From Adineta ricciae (lineage: Eukaryota; Rotifera; Eurotatoria; Adinetida; Adinetidae): a DNA stretch of 64,000 bases. The translations under genes were made by a program, and so were the position numbers. Positions 22,215 through 32,800 of this stretch are shown in pieces. Each line of letters opens with the position of its first letter. Position 1 is the stretch's first letter. The DNA lies in NCBI GenBank assembly GCA_905250025.1, contig CAJNOJ010000223.1, positions 1-64,000 on the forward strand, written 5' to 3'. A model generated the notes under the pieces. It ran no database searches and had not been told where the DNA came from. It worked only from the letters and a program-made list of their open reading frames with translations.

Positions 22215-23208
22215 ATGGAACACATCTGTATTCAAACGTGGCAAACTTCCACAATTGAAGAACAATGTGATGATCATGATTTCGTCGTTGTGGCCATTAG
22301 TCCATCACAATTTCGCTCATTGTTATCATCAACTCCAAGAAGCATTAGTTTTGCTCGTCATATTCTCGATTATGCTTTAAGCAAATTTTCTTCATCGCAA
22401 AAACTCGTCGTCCTCATCGCCGATCAAATACAGAAATACAACGTAGCTGTATTCGAACACAAAAACGAAGAATGTTCACTAAAAACAGCTACATCACTCG
22501 GTCAAAAGATTTCAAGTTTCTTTTTTCAAGTTCTGGAACAAATCTCGCCGAATGATCGTCAAAGGATTCAAATTATCAATTGGACCGATATGCTCACGTC
22601 CAGCAACTATGACGCTCGTGTAGAAGACATCCGAGTGTACACAAACAATCATCCGGAGCAATGCTTGCCATTGATTGATAAGGTTAGAATACATCCATTC
22701 TTAACATTGAACGCTAATTAGTATTGATTATTTGTAGGTCTGTCAAGAATATGCCAGAGCACGGTCTCCGAAAAAAGTGCTGAAAACGAAGGAAGTCGTT
22801 ATGTTGCGCGAGTATGTCATCGCCGAACTACCTGCTTTACTCAATGGTATTGAATACAGCGGCGATACTTATCGATTTATGCTGCATCCAGTTCTGAAAA
22901 CGGATAATTCCAATGGAAATGATCAACGAGAGGCTATGGTTGCCCTACTTGATCATATGCGGAAAGATTATTTCACACATGCTACAATTACAATGTCCAT
23001 GTGTCGTATATTCGACGTCGAAATTCCACGTTCATCGATTGTCGACAATGATGAAGAATTGAGCGATTCATCGCAATCGTCATCTGTATCATCAGCATCA
23101 GAACCTATCGCCGATACTAGTAGGCCAACTTTGCAAGAAACAGCGCTCGACACTGATGGTAATTTGGATTATCTGTGGCTCTGTATTTTCATTCAAGTAG
23201 GTGGATAG
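22215..23208 (+). CDS. tRNA-dependent cyclodipeptide synthase (CDPS), probably fused to the downstream P450
   Basis: CDPSs take two aminoacyl-tRNAs and make a cyclic dipeptide on a Rossmann-like fold resembling class I tRNA synthetases. The start at 22215 (MEHIC) is preferred to 22200. A 55-bp intron (22684-22738) joins CLPLIDK to VCQEYARA. Strand 1 is VVVAISPSQF; its Ser29 aligns with the nucleophile Ser37 of AlbC. LREYVIAELPALLNG carries Tyr182 and Glu186, matching AlbC Tyr178 and Glu182, and closely resembles the bacterial YvmC motif. AlbC position 40 aligns with Gln32; positions 202-203 align with His206-Pro207, closer to the XYP than the NYH subfamily. After about residue 235 there is a Ser/Asp/Glu-rich linker and a hydrophobic end (LDYLWLCIFIQ), absent from stand-alone enzymes. 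Without splicing it stops at 23208; with the intron 23197-23257 it continues into the P450. Confidence 0.8.
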
Positions 23209-23257
23209 CATCATATCATTTGTAATGATCTCTGTTCTTTTTTCATAATCGATTTAG

Positions 23258-24871
23258 TTATCAATGCTTATTATTCGACACTTTTGGTTGCCGATCTTAT
23301 CTGCCTGTGTTTTCGCGTACGGACTCTATTATATCTATATATCATTTCTTGAGAAAGTATCTAAACATGGTGAATGGCCTTCGACTACAGCTGACAATTC
23401 CAAAGGAGCAGTTGGTACAAAGTATCAAACATTATTTGGTGATTTACCAGCTATACAGTCAAGTCAGAATGGACGTTTTCTGAATGATTTACACACGGAT
23501 TTAGGCTGCCCTCAAGCGTATCGTATTTACATGGGTCCGGAGCCAGCACTCATGTTGGCCCATTATCATGCTGTGAAAGATTTCTGGAGTCAACAAAATG
23601 AGAAATGTGTTGAACGAGATGTACATCTCGGTTGGCCACTTCAGATGCTCATGGGTAGTGGAGTTGGATTTCGTTCTATAGCAGATCGTAATCGAATAAC
23701 AAAATTTTTTCATCAATGCTTCGGTCCAAGTCAACTTCGACGATTCGATCTACATCTTGAATCACTGACAACTGATTTCCTCCGTTCCTATACTTCTGAA
23801 CAGATGCAATACCAAAATTTAAGATACTTCGCGCATGATGCTGCAGTTCATCTATTCCTCGGTGATGTTGGCTTTAATCACCTAGATGAACTTCATAGTC
23901 TTGTTGATGAACTTGCCGACTTGATGAACGAAGTATTTGACGGCAAATGGACGAACATACCTGTCATAGGATACTATCTTCTGCCTAATTCCTATTCGTT
24001 AAGAAAACGTATTCGTGCGTTCAATTCCACCACTCGTAATCTTCTTAAAAAAGTAATAGCTTTTCACAAGAAAACAAACAAGATGTTTGATTTTTGTCTT
24101 CATAGATTATCAATACCTATCGACAAACTTCATCAGTTGATGAACATGATACTGACACGAATATTTCTCTTCTAAAGTATTATGCACATGATTCAGATCC
24201 AACAATTACGTTTGATGAACTGACAGATACGATTATTGAGGGTTTACTTGCGCCTAATGATGGTACAGCTGGAACATTTATGTACACATTACTGTTGCTT
24301 GCAATGCATCCGGATATTCAAGAAAAAGCTCGAGAGGAAATTCGAAGTTTATCAGGTTTGTATCTTTGAACGTTATGTCATCATCATTATTATTACTCGT
24401 TTAGACTTGACATCACAATCGCTGAGTACAACAACATATTTGGATCAAATACTCAGTGAATGCCAACGCATATGTCCGATATTTATGTTCAACGTACCAG
24501 AATTTACTAGTGCACCGATGACAATCAGTGGAATACAAGTACCAAAGAACACAATGATTATGCTCGATGTCGTTTCTCTCAATCATAGCTCAGATATATG
24601 GTCTGAGCCGTTGAGATTTCGACCGGAACGATTCGATGTATCTAATGCACCTGTTCCACTCAAAGCTTATCACGGTTTTGGCAATGGACATAGTCGACGA
24701 TGTCTAGGACAGCATCTTGTCAAAAATTTACATCGACTATTTCTTGCTCATCTGCTAAATGAAAAGCAAATTCAATTAGTTAACAAGATAGAAAGTATAA
24801 ACGACATGAAGAGATGTCGGTTGCCGTTTATTTATATTCCAGCAGAAGCAGTAAGGCTCGTTCAAATCTAA
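23258..24871 (+). CDS. Cytochrome P450, in frame with the CDPS
   Basis: Exons 23258-24052, 24106-24355 and 24405-24871 (introns of 53 and 49 bp, GT-AG). Read alone from ATG 23264 it is 501 aa, a normal P450 length. It begins with a hydrophobic anchor (LPILSACVFAYGLYYIYISF). The I-helix region reads GLLAPNDGTAGTF, K-helix ExxR is ECQR, the PERF-type motif is FRPERF, and the heme loop is FGNGHSRRCLG with the cysteine ligand. The exon start at 23258 follows an AG acceptor and is exactly in frame with the CDPS exon ending at 23196. P450s commonly oxidise cyclodipeptides in bacterial CDPS clusters, so the cyclodipeptide is the expected substrate by inference. Copy B retains only the last codons. 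Confidence 0.88.
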
Positions 24872-25000
24872 GCTAATTATACAAATAATGATCTATCTTT
24901 TTTATTTTCATTTTTTTAAAACAAGCTGGCATTTTTAATAAAATTAACATCTCTATTTATTCTGATATACAGAACACGATAAAGCTTGCATGATGTATCA

Positions 25001-25002
25001 GG

Positions 25003-25036
<34 letters not shown>
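25001..25036 (+). repeat. Telomere-like hexamer array (GGGTGA)6
   Basis: Six uninterrupted GGGTGA units, followed by GGGTGTG, lie 130 bp after the P450 stop. The G-rich hexamer resembles the reported bdelloid telomere repeat TGTGGG but is not identical. Copy B has about two units at 48329-48342. Confidence 0.8.
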
Positions 25037-25178
25037 GAAGAGAAGCATCCACGCTTATCATGTTATACTAGTGTAAAATTGAATTAATTAACACTTTAAA
25101 AGAAAAGATGACGAAGTTTTCGATTGCAAACACCATCATATGTTCATTAGTGTTTTTTTCGATGAATTCTGATCACAA

Positions 25179-26153
25179 CTAATAATGTTTATTAAGTCTG
25201 ATTTGATCGAAAACAGGAATACATGTCTTACAAATTTCTTCAATATGACGATAATCTGTTCCACAACATCCATCAAATATGTTCAAATTCTTTAGTTTAC
25301 ATAAAAGAGCTAGATTATCTGCACCGAATTCTAGCGGATTGCCATCATCAAGTTCTGTACTTTCGTCGAGTTCAGCGTGACTCTTTTTAGAAGCATTACC
25401 TCGAACACCATGGATCCTTCTGCTCCAATCTTCGTTGGAATGAAAAATATGTGCAAAATTACTGGGATGTGCGCAATTTATTACATAATAGATCGGTGTC
25501 TTATCAGTAGCTGCATCGACAAGCTCAATTGCTTCCTGTAACGTTTGTCCTGTTGCTAATTTTCCATCATTTTCAATTGTAAATGAAATGACAATGGGCA
25601 TTCCAACTTGCTTTGCAGCACGTGCCATTCCAATAGCTTCTTCCGGATAATTCATTGTCGTTCCCGTAACCATATCCGCCTTTGTTTTACTTAAAATTTC
25701 GATTTGTCTTGCATGATAGGCTTGTGCTTGTTCCGACGACATGAGCACGCCAGGTTTGTAACCATCTGCACGTGGACCAATACATGCACTGAAAACGATT
25801 GGACATTTTTCCGTTTCATATTTCATCCGGATATCATCCAGTATCTCTATCGACTTCTGATTGATATAAACTAAATCGTCTTCCGCATAACCAAGTTTGC
25901 TCAACCAACCAGGGCTAGCACGCCATGTTACATTTTCCAAAATAAGTCCAATATTATATTGTCGAGCAATATCAGCATACTTACTCAGATAATTTCTTAG
26001 CCAATCACATCCAGATTCATCTTGCAAGATAATAAATGCGGCAAAACATGGCAGTTCACGTTTTTCATGAAAAATCAAACTGGTTTCCAAACCACCATTT
26101 GTGATAAAGAAATCACCTGACAATCGCGGCAATTGATTTCTATACTTAGCCAT
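25179..26153 (-). CDS. Homocysteine S-methyltransferase (copy A)
   Basis: A single-exon 324-aa protein of the zinc-dependent Hcy-binding family (BHMT/MmuM type), which transfers a methyl group to homocysteine to make methionine in the cytosol. FFITNGGLETSLIF is the N-terminal strand. The zinc ligands are the Cys in YYVINCAHPS (about residue 227) and the Cys pair in DGCCGTDYRHIEEIC (about residue 299). The usual GGCCG motif reads DGCCG here and GGCCG in copy B; the cysteines are kept. Length suits MmuM-type enzymes using S-methylmethionine or SAM; the donor cannot be told. It is convergent with the P450 gene, and a link to the methylation demand of the cluster would be speculative because it is also kept in copy B. 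Confidence 0.87.
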   Translation of the reverse strand: MAKYRNQLPRLSGDFFITNGGLETSLIFHEKRELPCFAAFIILQDESGCDWLRNYLSKYADIARQYNIGLILENVTWRASPGWLSKLGYAEDDLVYINQKSIEILDDIRMKYETEKCPIVFSACIGPRADGYKPGVLMSSEQAQAYHARQIEILSKTKADMVTGTTMNYPEEAIGMARAAKQVGMPIVISFTIENDGKLATGQTLQEAIELVDAATDKTPIYYVINCAHPSNFAHIFHSNEDWSRRIHGVRGNASKKSHAELDESTELDDGNPLEFGADNLALLCKLKNLNIFDGCCGTDYRHIEEICKTCIPVFDQIRLNKHY

Positions 26154-27455
26154 GACTATCCGATGTTTTATAATTAATTAGAAATCTGAAATCATTATTC
26201 AAAATCAAACTTTAGAAACACGTGTATAATCCAGAACTATTGAACAGTGACAAAAAAATAAAGTTCCTATTCTGGTTACCTTTGCATCTTGCTTCTAAAC
26301 AAACTTCTGTCACCTATGGTCTACGTTCTTTATCTTTCTCCTTATATTCTCGCGTACTTATATCTGATTAGCGACTTTCAAAAGAAACAACACATCTATT
26401 TCAGTTGTTTCATCTTTGCACTTGATATATAGAGGTACCCGCATGTAGTGACAACGGCATTTTATTATACAGCATGGTAGAGCGAAAAAAAAGCGATTTT
26501 CTTGTTCTGTCATGTGATTCTACTTCATGCATCATTGTGATGAGAAACTTTTAACAAGACTAGTTTGCCTAAGATGTGTCACGACGATAGAATTACAAAT
26601 TGTTTTGAATAGACGTTATATCAACATATCTGAATATTGAAAACATCCAAGTAATCGTTCCGATCACCTACACACAACTCCATTTTTTAAATTTATTTAT
26701 CGAACATTTTGTTTCGTATTCTTCTTCATTGAGAGCCATACAAGTTACGTTTGACACTGAGATAGAGTGGGATGAAACATTCAAGTCTTGCCTTATTCGA
26801 TGGAACAAAACGAGTTTGCTATTCCATCCCCTGGAAGGATTTTTTTATCTTTTACTCATCACATATAAACCTCTACGTATTGTTATCATCACGATTTTGA
26901 TATAGTTGTTGATTACAATTAGAAAGCTTTTGCTAACTAAAACTTAATGATGGTTTAACCAATGATATCAATCGGAAGGTGGTTGGCTAAGTATGATCTA
27001 CAATTCTTCGATTGAACAGTATCATTCCAGTTCTCTAGCTGGACTACTGCAAAACTATTTCCCGGAATTGGAAAATTTCCTCCACGAACAATGTCAAAAG
27101 GCATTTGTGAAAGCATTTCCTAATAATCGAAATCATTCTCCTGCAAAGATTCATTAGTACACAGATTCATCCATTCAAGATGATATCTATCCAGTTGTAT
27201 CGACCGGAGAGAAGCCTATTTGGCGTCCTTGATAAATTAAATGTTAAATTACACATCTTCTATTTACCTTTTAGTTTTTCTTTCAAGATGAAAAGCAAAG
27301 AAATGCGCCATCTCGTCATTTTTCTTTTTCTACAGATATAAAAGAAAAATAAATGTTCTGAGTTCCATAGAAACAGGCTATGCTTTGTCTTGTACGCTTC
27401 GCCTCGTTCATTCTTCATAATAGTCGAGTATTTTGAAGGAAATTCTTACAATAAA
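26154..27455. other. Intergenic with a conserved coding-like fragment
   Basis: Most of this holds nothing recognisable. At 26992-27236 (plus) a frame reads SSLAGLLQNYFPELENFLHE, then HSPAKIH, a TAG, and SSIQDDIYPVVSTGEKPIW. The same fragment is in copy B at 50402-50632, where its frame is shifted near the start but the stop is absent. It is a decayed exon or gene remnant of unknown family upstream of the transporter gene. Confidence 0.4.
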
Positions 27456-29778
27456 ATGATTGTTTCTCCACATTCATCTCAATCTAGAAAATCATTAGCA
27501 ATCTTTGCCGTTTTAACTCTATTGCAAATATTGACGGGTGTTCTGTACAAAATATCTCCACAAATCAAGCAAGGAAGTCAATCATTTGCAGCGATAGTGT
27601 TTTACGCTGAAGTTTTGAAATTGTTCATCAGTACTGTCATTATTTACATAACTGCTGATAGTCAAATTTCAGGTGAGGCATTCGACGTTCATCGTTGTGT
27701 TTTCTTTCGAAAAATTTCGACGATTTCAACGAAATTCTGCGAACAAGTCACATGGAGATTTCTGCTGTACTCCGCTGGAATAGCGTCTCTTTATTGTTGT
27801 AATAATTCTCTATTGATTTCTTCAAGCAATTCAATGGATTCTACCATCTCGACTCTGGCTACCAGCGTTTCAATTCCGTTCACCTTACTGATCTTATCGG
27901 GATTGTGTGATCGATGTATAAATCATTTCGATTGGATTGCATTGTCTCTCCAACTAATTGGCTTAGGAATTTCTCAATATAATGGATGCCAACAAAGTTC
28001 TTCTCAATTGGATTATATTATATTGATTACTATGGCAATATTAACAGCGGTTTCTCGTGTTGGGAATGAGTATTGCGTTAAGTATTTAAACATTGATTTA
28101 CAGGTGCAAAATTTAGTTTTATATTCGCTGAATGTCATGTTTCACTTCGTTTTGTTCTATAAATCATTGGCAGTACTAAATTATTCATGGTGGATGATGG
28201 CGATGAGTGTATGTTATTCATTGATTGGCCTGATTGTTTCAGCTGTTTACAAATACAGTGACATATTCATGCAACTTTGGTCGTTTTCGTGCGCAACAGT
28301 AGTGTTAATTCTGTGCAATTCATTGCTTTTCGGAAGTGTGGTTGACGCACATATATATGCGGGTGTTCTGATCGTACTTCTGGGATTTTATCTATTCATT
28401 CTCCAAAGGGATGACTTTGCTGCTGTACCGATCGAGAGAACAGTGACGAATGACGAAGAAGCAACTCGTTCGAGTTCAGTGAAGATAATTTTATTGATTT
28501 TATTCACAATAATTGGATACTTTACTCTTCTATCTACACGAACAACTATCCGACCCATCCCATTCAGAAACTCAAATACAACAGAATCCTTACATACAAC
28601 TACTGTTATCACAAAACAACAAGTTACCAGTATGTTGATCATATTTCGATCCACTAAATTTATTTTCTTTTCTCATTTCACATTCAGACAGTTTTTTTCA
28701 AATTACCAGAATTGATCCTATCCGACTTAATCGGCCTCTTAAAATACATGGTATCTTCAATGTCAAGGACGCCGAGCTTCAACTTACTGTAAACGCAATC
28801 AAATGCTCTTTATATTATTTCTCAAACAATGAAACTATCTGCAATGCACCTGATTTAATCGATAAACTACCACGGAATGCCACAGTCGAAATTACAGTCA
28901 AAGCACGATATGGAAGTTCGTCAATCGAACAGAAGATTACCGTCGCTCGGTGGATGACACATTGGGAACGCGAACATATTTTACTTTTGATATGCTTCGG
29001 ACAAGCGCGATACGAACGGATAGCATTTTTGAGTATGTTTGAAGATTTATTCCCAAAAGTTATTTACGCTGGGCCCACTGCAGGTGAAAATATCGTCCTT
29101 TGCCCCGAATTGCCCTGGCGAAATCATGTGTGCATGTCCAGGGTTATCGAACAATATCCGAATTATAATGGTTATTTGTACCAAACTTTCGACACGGGGG
29201 TTATTCTCTTCAATCTTTTTTCTTTTGATCTGTTAAAAATTTGGAGAGCAAAAGATTATCGTTCACGCGATCCGCCATTTGGTTCTCCGGTGCATGAAGG
29301 AAGTGCAGCAGGGTGGATGTGGAATGTTCATCCAGTATTAGCCGACACGAAAAAAGCATTTGCAATAATCAATAGCGAAAGCCAAAAGAATACATCAGAT
29401 GGCCAACGATATCGGAGATATATGAAAAACTTAGTAACTAATGCCGGTGCGGCTGATATGCGACTTGGCTCATTCAGTGATCTTTATTACATACCGAAAC
29501 ACCTGACGAACGATTGGTTGTTTCTAGCCGGGCGAGGGGGTGTGTTTGATAAGTGTAACGTTATACACGAGATCGTATCTCCAACGATTTCATGGATGAT
29601 TACTGATAAAATTACAACGAAATATCAAACATTCGAAGGTTCATATTCCACTGATGCGAGTATTCAAGAATATCTCCGGAATCCTCATCATCATTATTTT
29701 CATCGAGTCAATTTAACAGACAAAAACGAACGAGATTTTGTTAAAACGATCAAAGAAAAGTCACATGTGTATGTATAG
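27456..29778 (+). CDS. Nucleotide-sugar transporter fused to a putative glycosyltransferase domain (copy A)
   Basis: Two exons (27456-28629, 28688-29778; 58-bp GT-AG intron) give 754 aa. Residues 10-320 form about ten membrane spans with the SLC35A pattern: YKISPQIKQGSQSFAAIVFYAEVLK near TM2, SALQ-type LSLQLIGLGISQ, VQNLVLYSLNV, and YKYSDIFMQLWSFSCATVV. After a final span and a Thr/Asn-rich stretch comes a soluble domain of about 330 residues, containing ARWMTHWEREHILLLICFGQ, HVCMSRVIEQYPNYNGYLYQ, a following Asp/Thr site, and several His and Trp residues. The layout (hydrophobic strand, GYL-, acidic loop) resembles glycosyltransferase-like luminal domains; this is not certain. A transporter that carries its own transferase would supply the sugar donor in the Golgi lumen. 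The upstream in-frame start at 27390 is less likely, as copy B begins at the equivalent of 27456. Confidence 0.75.
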
Positions 29779-29811
29779 GAAGAGTTTTTCTTTTCAATAA
29801 AGATAAAAGTA

Positions 29812-32800
29812 TTAACAAGTTTGAACGTAAATGCTTAAGCTATCAGTGCCTTGATTTGCTACAGCAAAGTCGACTTTCCCATCCTGGCCGAAATTACCGG
29901 TTACAACCGAGAATGGATGCGAGCCATATGACATCGAATATGGCATCATATTATCGAATGTTCCATCACCTCGACCAAGAAATACTCCGAATTTATTATT
30001 GTCATAGCTGACAATAATGATATCAAGATTTGCATCATGATTGAAGTAATCAACAGCTAACGAAGAGGGATTCGATGATGGACCAGTTGAATATGTTGTC
30101 TGATTCGAAGAGAACGAACCATTTCCGTCGCCAAAAAATATACCAATCGTGTTCGAGAGAGAATTAACAGTAACTACATCGAAGTGTCCATCATGATTGA
30201 AGTCACCAGTCGCAATAGCGTTTGGAGATGACGATGGACCAGTCGAATAGGTTATTTGATTTGCAAACGAGAAATTACCATAGCCAAGAAACACACCAAT
30301 ATGATTATAATCTGCGTTAGCAATGATTATATCGTCGTAGGTATCATGATTAAAATCCTCAATAACGAATGATGGTGGCTGTGAAGTATTTCCAATTGAT
30401 AGTTCTGTTTCTATAATGAAAATAAGATCGGGTTGACCAAACCAGACAGTGACGGTGTTGTCACCAGAGTTCGCCACCACAATGTCAAGTTTAGCATCTT
30501 TGTTTAAATCACTAGCAGCGATAGATATTGGAGCAGAACCTGTTTGCTGTGTAAGTTGAGGGATAAATTCTCCATCACCATATCCTAGGAGAATACCGAG
30601 AGAATTGCTGCCAAGATTCGCGACAACTATATCTGAATATCCGTCATTATTAAAATCACCAATGACGACAGATTGTGGAAGAATGCCCACTGAATATCGT
30701 ATTACATTTCGGAAGGATGCATTTCCATTTCCCAGCAAAATCGACACTGAACGATAGCCTACAGTAGTTGCAACAATATCGAGTCGACCGTCATTATTTA
30801 GATCTCCTACTGCTAATGAGACTGGACCCACGTCTACCGAATACGTAACTTGCGGCATAAATGATCCATTTCCATAACCTAGAAAGATTCCCACGTTATT
30901 GACAGCATAGTTAGCAACAGCGATATCCAATCGAGTATCGTTGTTGAAATCAGTTATATGTATGTCGGACGGATAAGAAGAATTTAAATAAATAATTTGA
31001 GATGTAAATGATCCGTCACCATTGCCTCGTAGGACAACGAGTAATTTACTATCTGATCCAATAACTATGTCGAGGTTTGTATCATTGTCCAAGTCGCCCA
31101 CTGCTGCAGTTCTTGAATTGTAGCCAATTGTAATGGCTTTCGGATCTTCAAAGAATCCATTACCCAATCCTAGATATAGAATAATGTCGTTAGTACCACC
31201 ACTGGTAACAACTAGGTCCAGTCGATCGTCGTTATTGAAGTCGCCAACAACGACAGACAATGCAAGGCTTTTAACCGAATAGGTTGACGAATACCGAAAG
31301 CTACCGTTTCCCGTTCCTAAGAAGACACTGAGCGTATCAGAATCATAATTAACAACCATCATATCAGCATAAGAATCGTAATTTATGTCTTCTAGAACTA
31401 CGCATCGTGGACGTAAGTCGACTGCGTACGTCTGTGGATTCACGAACGAGCCAGAATTGAATATAGTTAATATATTAATAACATCACTGTAAGCATATCC
31501 AGCAACAATTTCCGATTGTTCATCATTGTTAAAATCTCCAGCGGAAATAACGGCCGGAGGAGATTCAGAAGGAGTCTGATAGGTATTTTGACGGCTGAAA
31601 GATCCTCGATCATCTCCAAGTAAAATTCCAACTTGATGAAAACCAGAAAGGGCTACTGCAATATCTAATTGGGAATCGTTATTGAAATATCCAACAGCGA
31701 CTGATGCCGGCGCAGAATTCAATTCCATTGTAATCGTAAGTCGATTGCGAAAAGTTGTATTATCAGATCCAAACAGAATTGAAATATCATCAGTACCATA
31801 GTTCGCAACAATCATGTCTAATCGGCTATCATTATTTAGATCACAAGTAATCATCGATTGTAGTTTAGAACCACCACCAGATGCGTATTTCAAGTCATCA
31901 ACAAGAGCACCTGTGCTTGGTTGAACTAATACAGCTATATAAGTACTATAAGAGTTTGTTACAACCAAGTCCAATCGTTTATCATTGTTTAGATCTGCAA
32001 CTGCTACACTATACGATAGTGAATTGGTGTAATATGACACTGCAGTATCGAACGAGCCATTACCATGCCCATATACAGTGTATAAATTCGGCACATTAGC
32101 GCAACCGACAATAAGATCCAACCATGTGTCATTATTAATGTCATCGATAACTACCCATGCTGGAAAAGTACCCACTCCATATGTAACTTGCGTTACAAAG
32201 GTACCGTTCGTACTTCCTAACAGAACGCTCACAGTACTGCTTACAGAGTTGGCCACAACAATATCCACTCGGCCATCATTGTTCAAATCTGCGACTGTTA
32301 CAAAGTAGGGATTCGTGCCTGTTCGGTATACTGTTGGATTTCCAAAACTTCCATTATTATAGCCGAAAAGAATGGTCATACTTCTGTTATTGAAATTGGC
32401 AAGTACTAAATCAGCTTGATTATCATTATTAAAATCGCTAGTAGCTACACAAATCGGTTTACTACCACTTGAATATCTCGTTTCATTTGTAAATCTACCG
32501 TTACCATATCCCAAGAAAACGCTGACACTGTTATTGCCAAAATTAGCAACAACAATGTCCAATCGATCGTCATTATTGAAATCGCCAAGGGCTACAAATG
32601 CTGGTTCAGAACCAGTTGAATAGTTCGATGGAGTTCCTAGGGTGCCATCGTCATTACCAAGATATACACAAATATTATGACTATTACGATTGGCAACAAC
32701 TATATCTATGTTTGTATCGTTATTAAAATCACCTATGGCTAACGAATATGGATTGCTACTCGTTGAATAAAATGTTGGACTTTGGAATGATCCATTGCCG

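Noticed and set aside
22291..22340. Catalytic Ser of the CDPS appearing to be replaced by Phe
   Set aside because: This came from aligning to the wrong Ser of the AlbC strand. Counting residues puts the nucleophile at the Ser of the AIS triplet (Ser29), which is conserved.
28388..28654. Antisense 88-aa frame in the transporter fusion (also 51903-52157)
   Set aside because: Overlaps the coding exon and its splice donor entirely; present in both copies only because the real gene is conserved.
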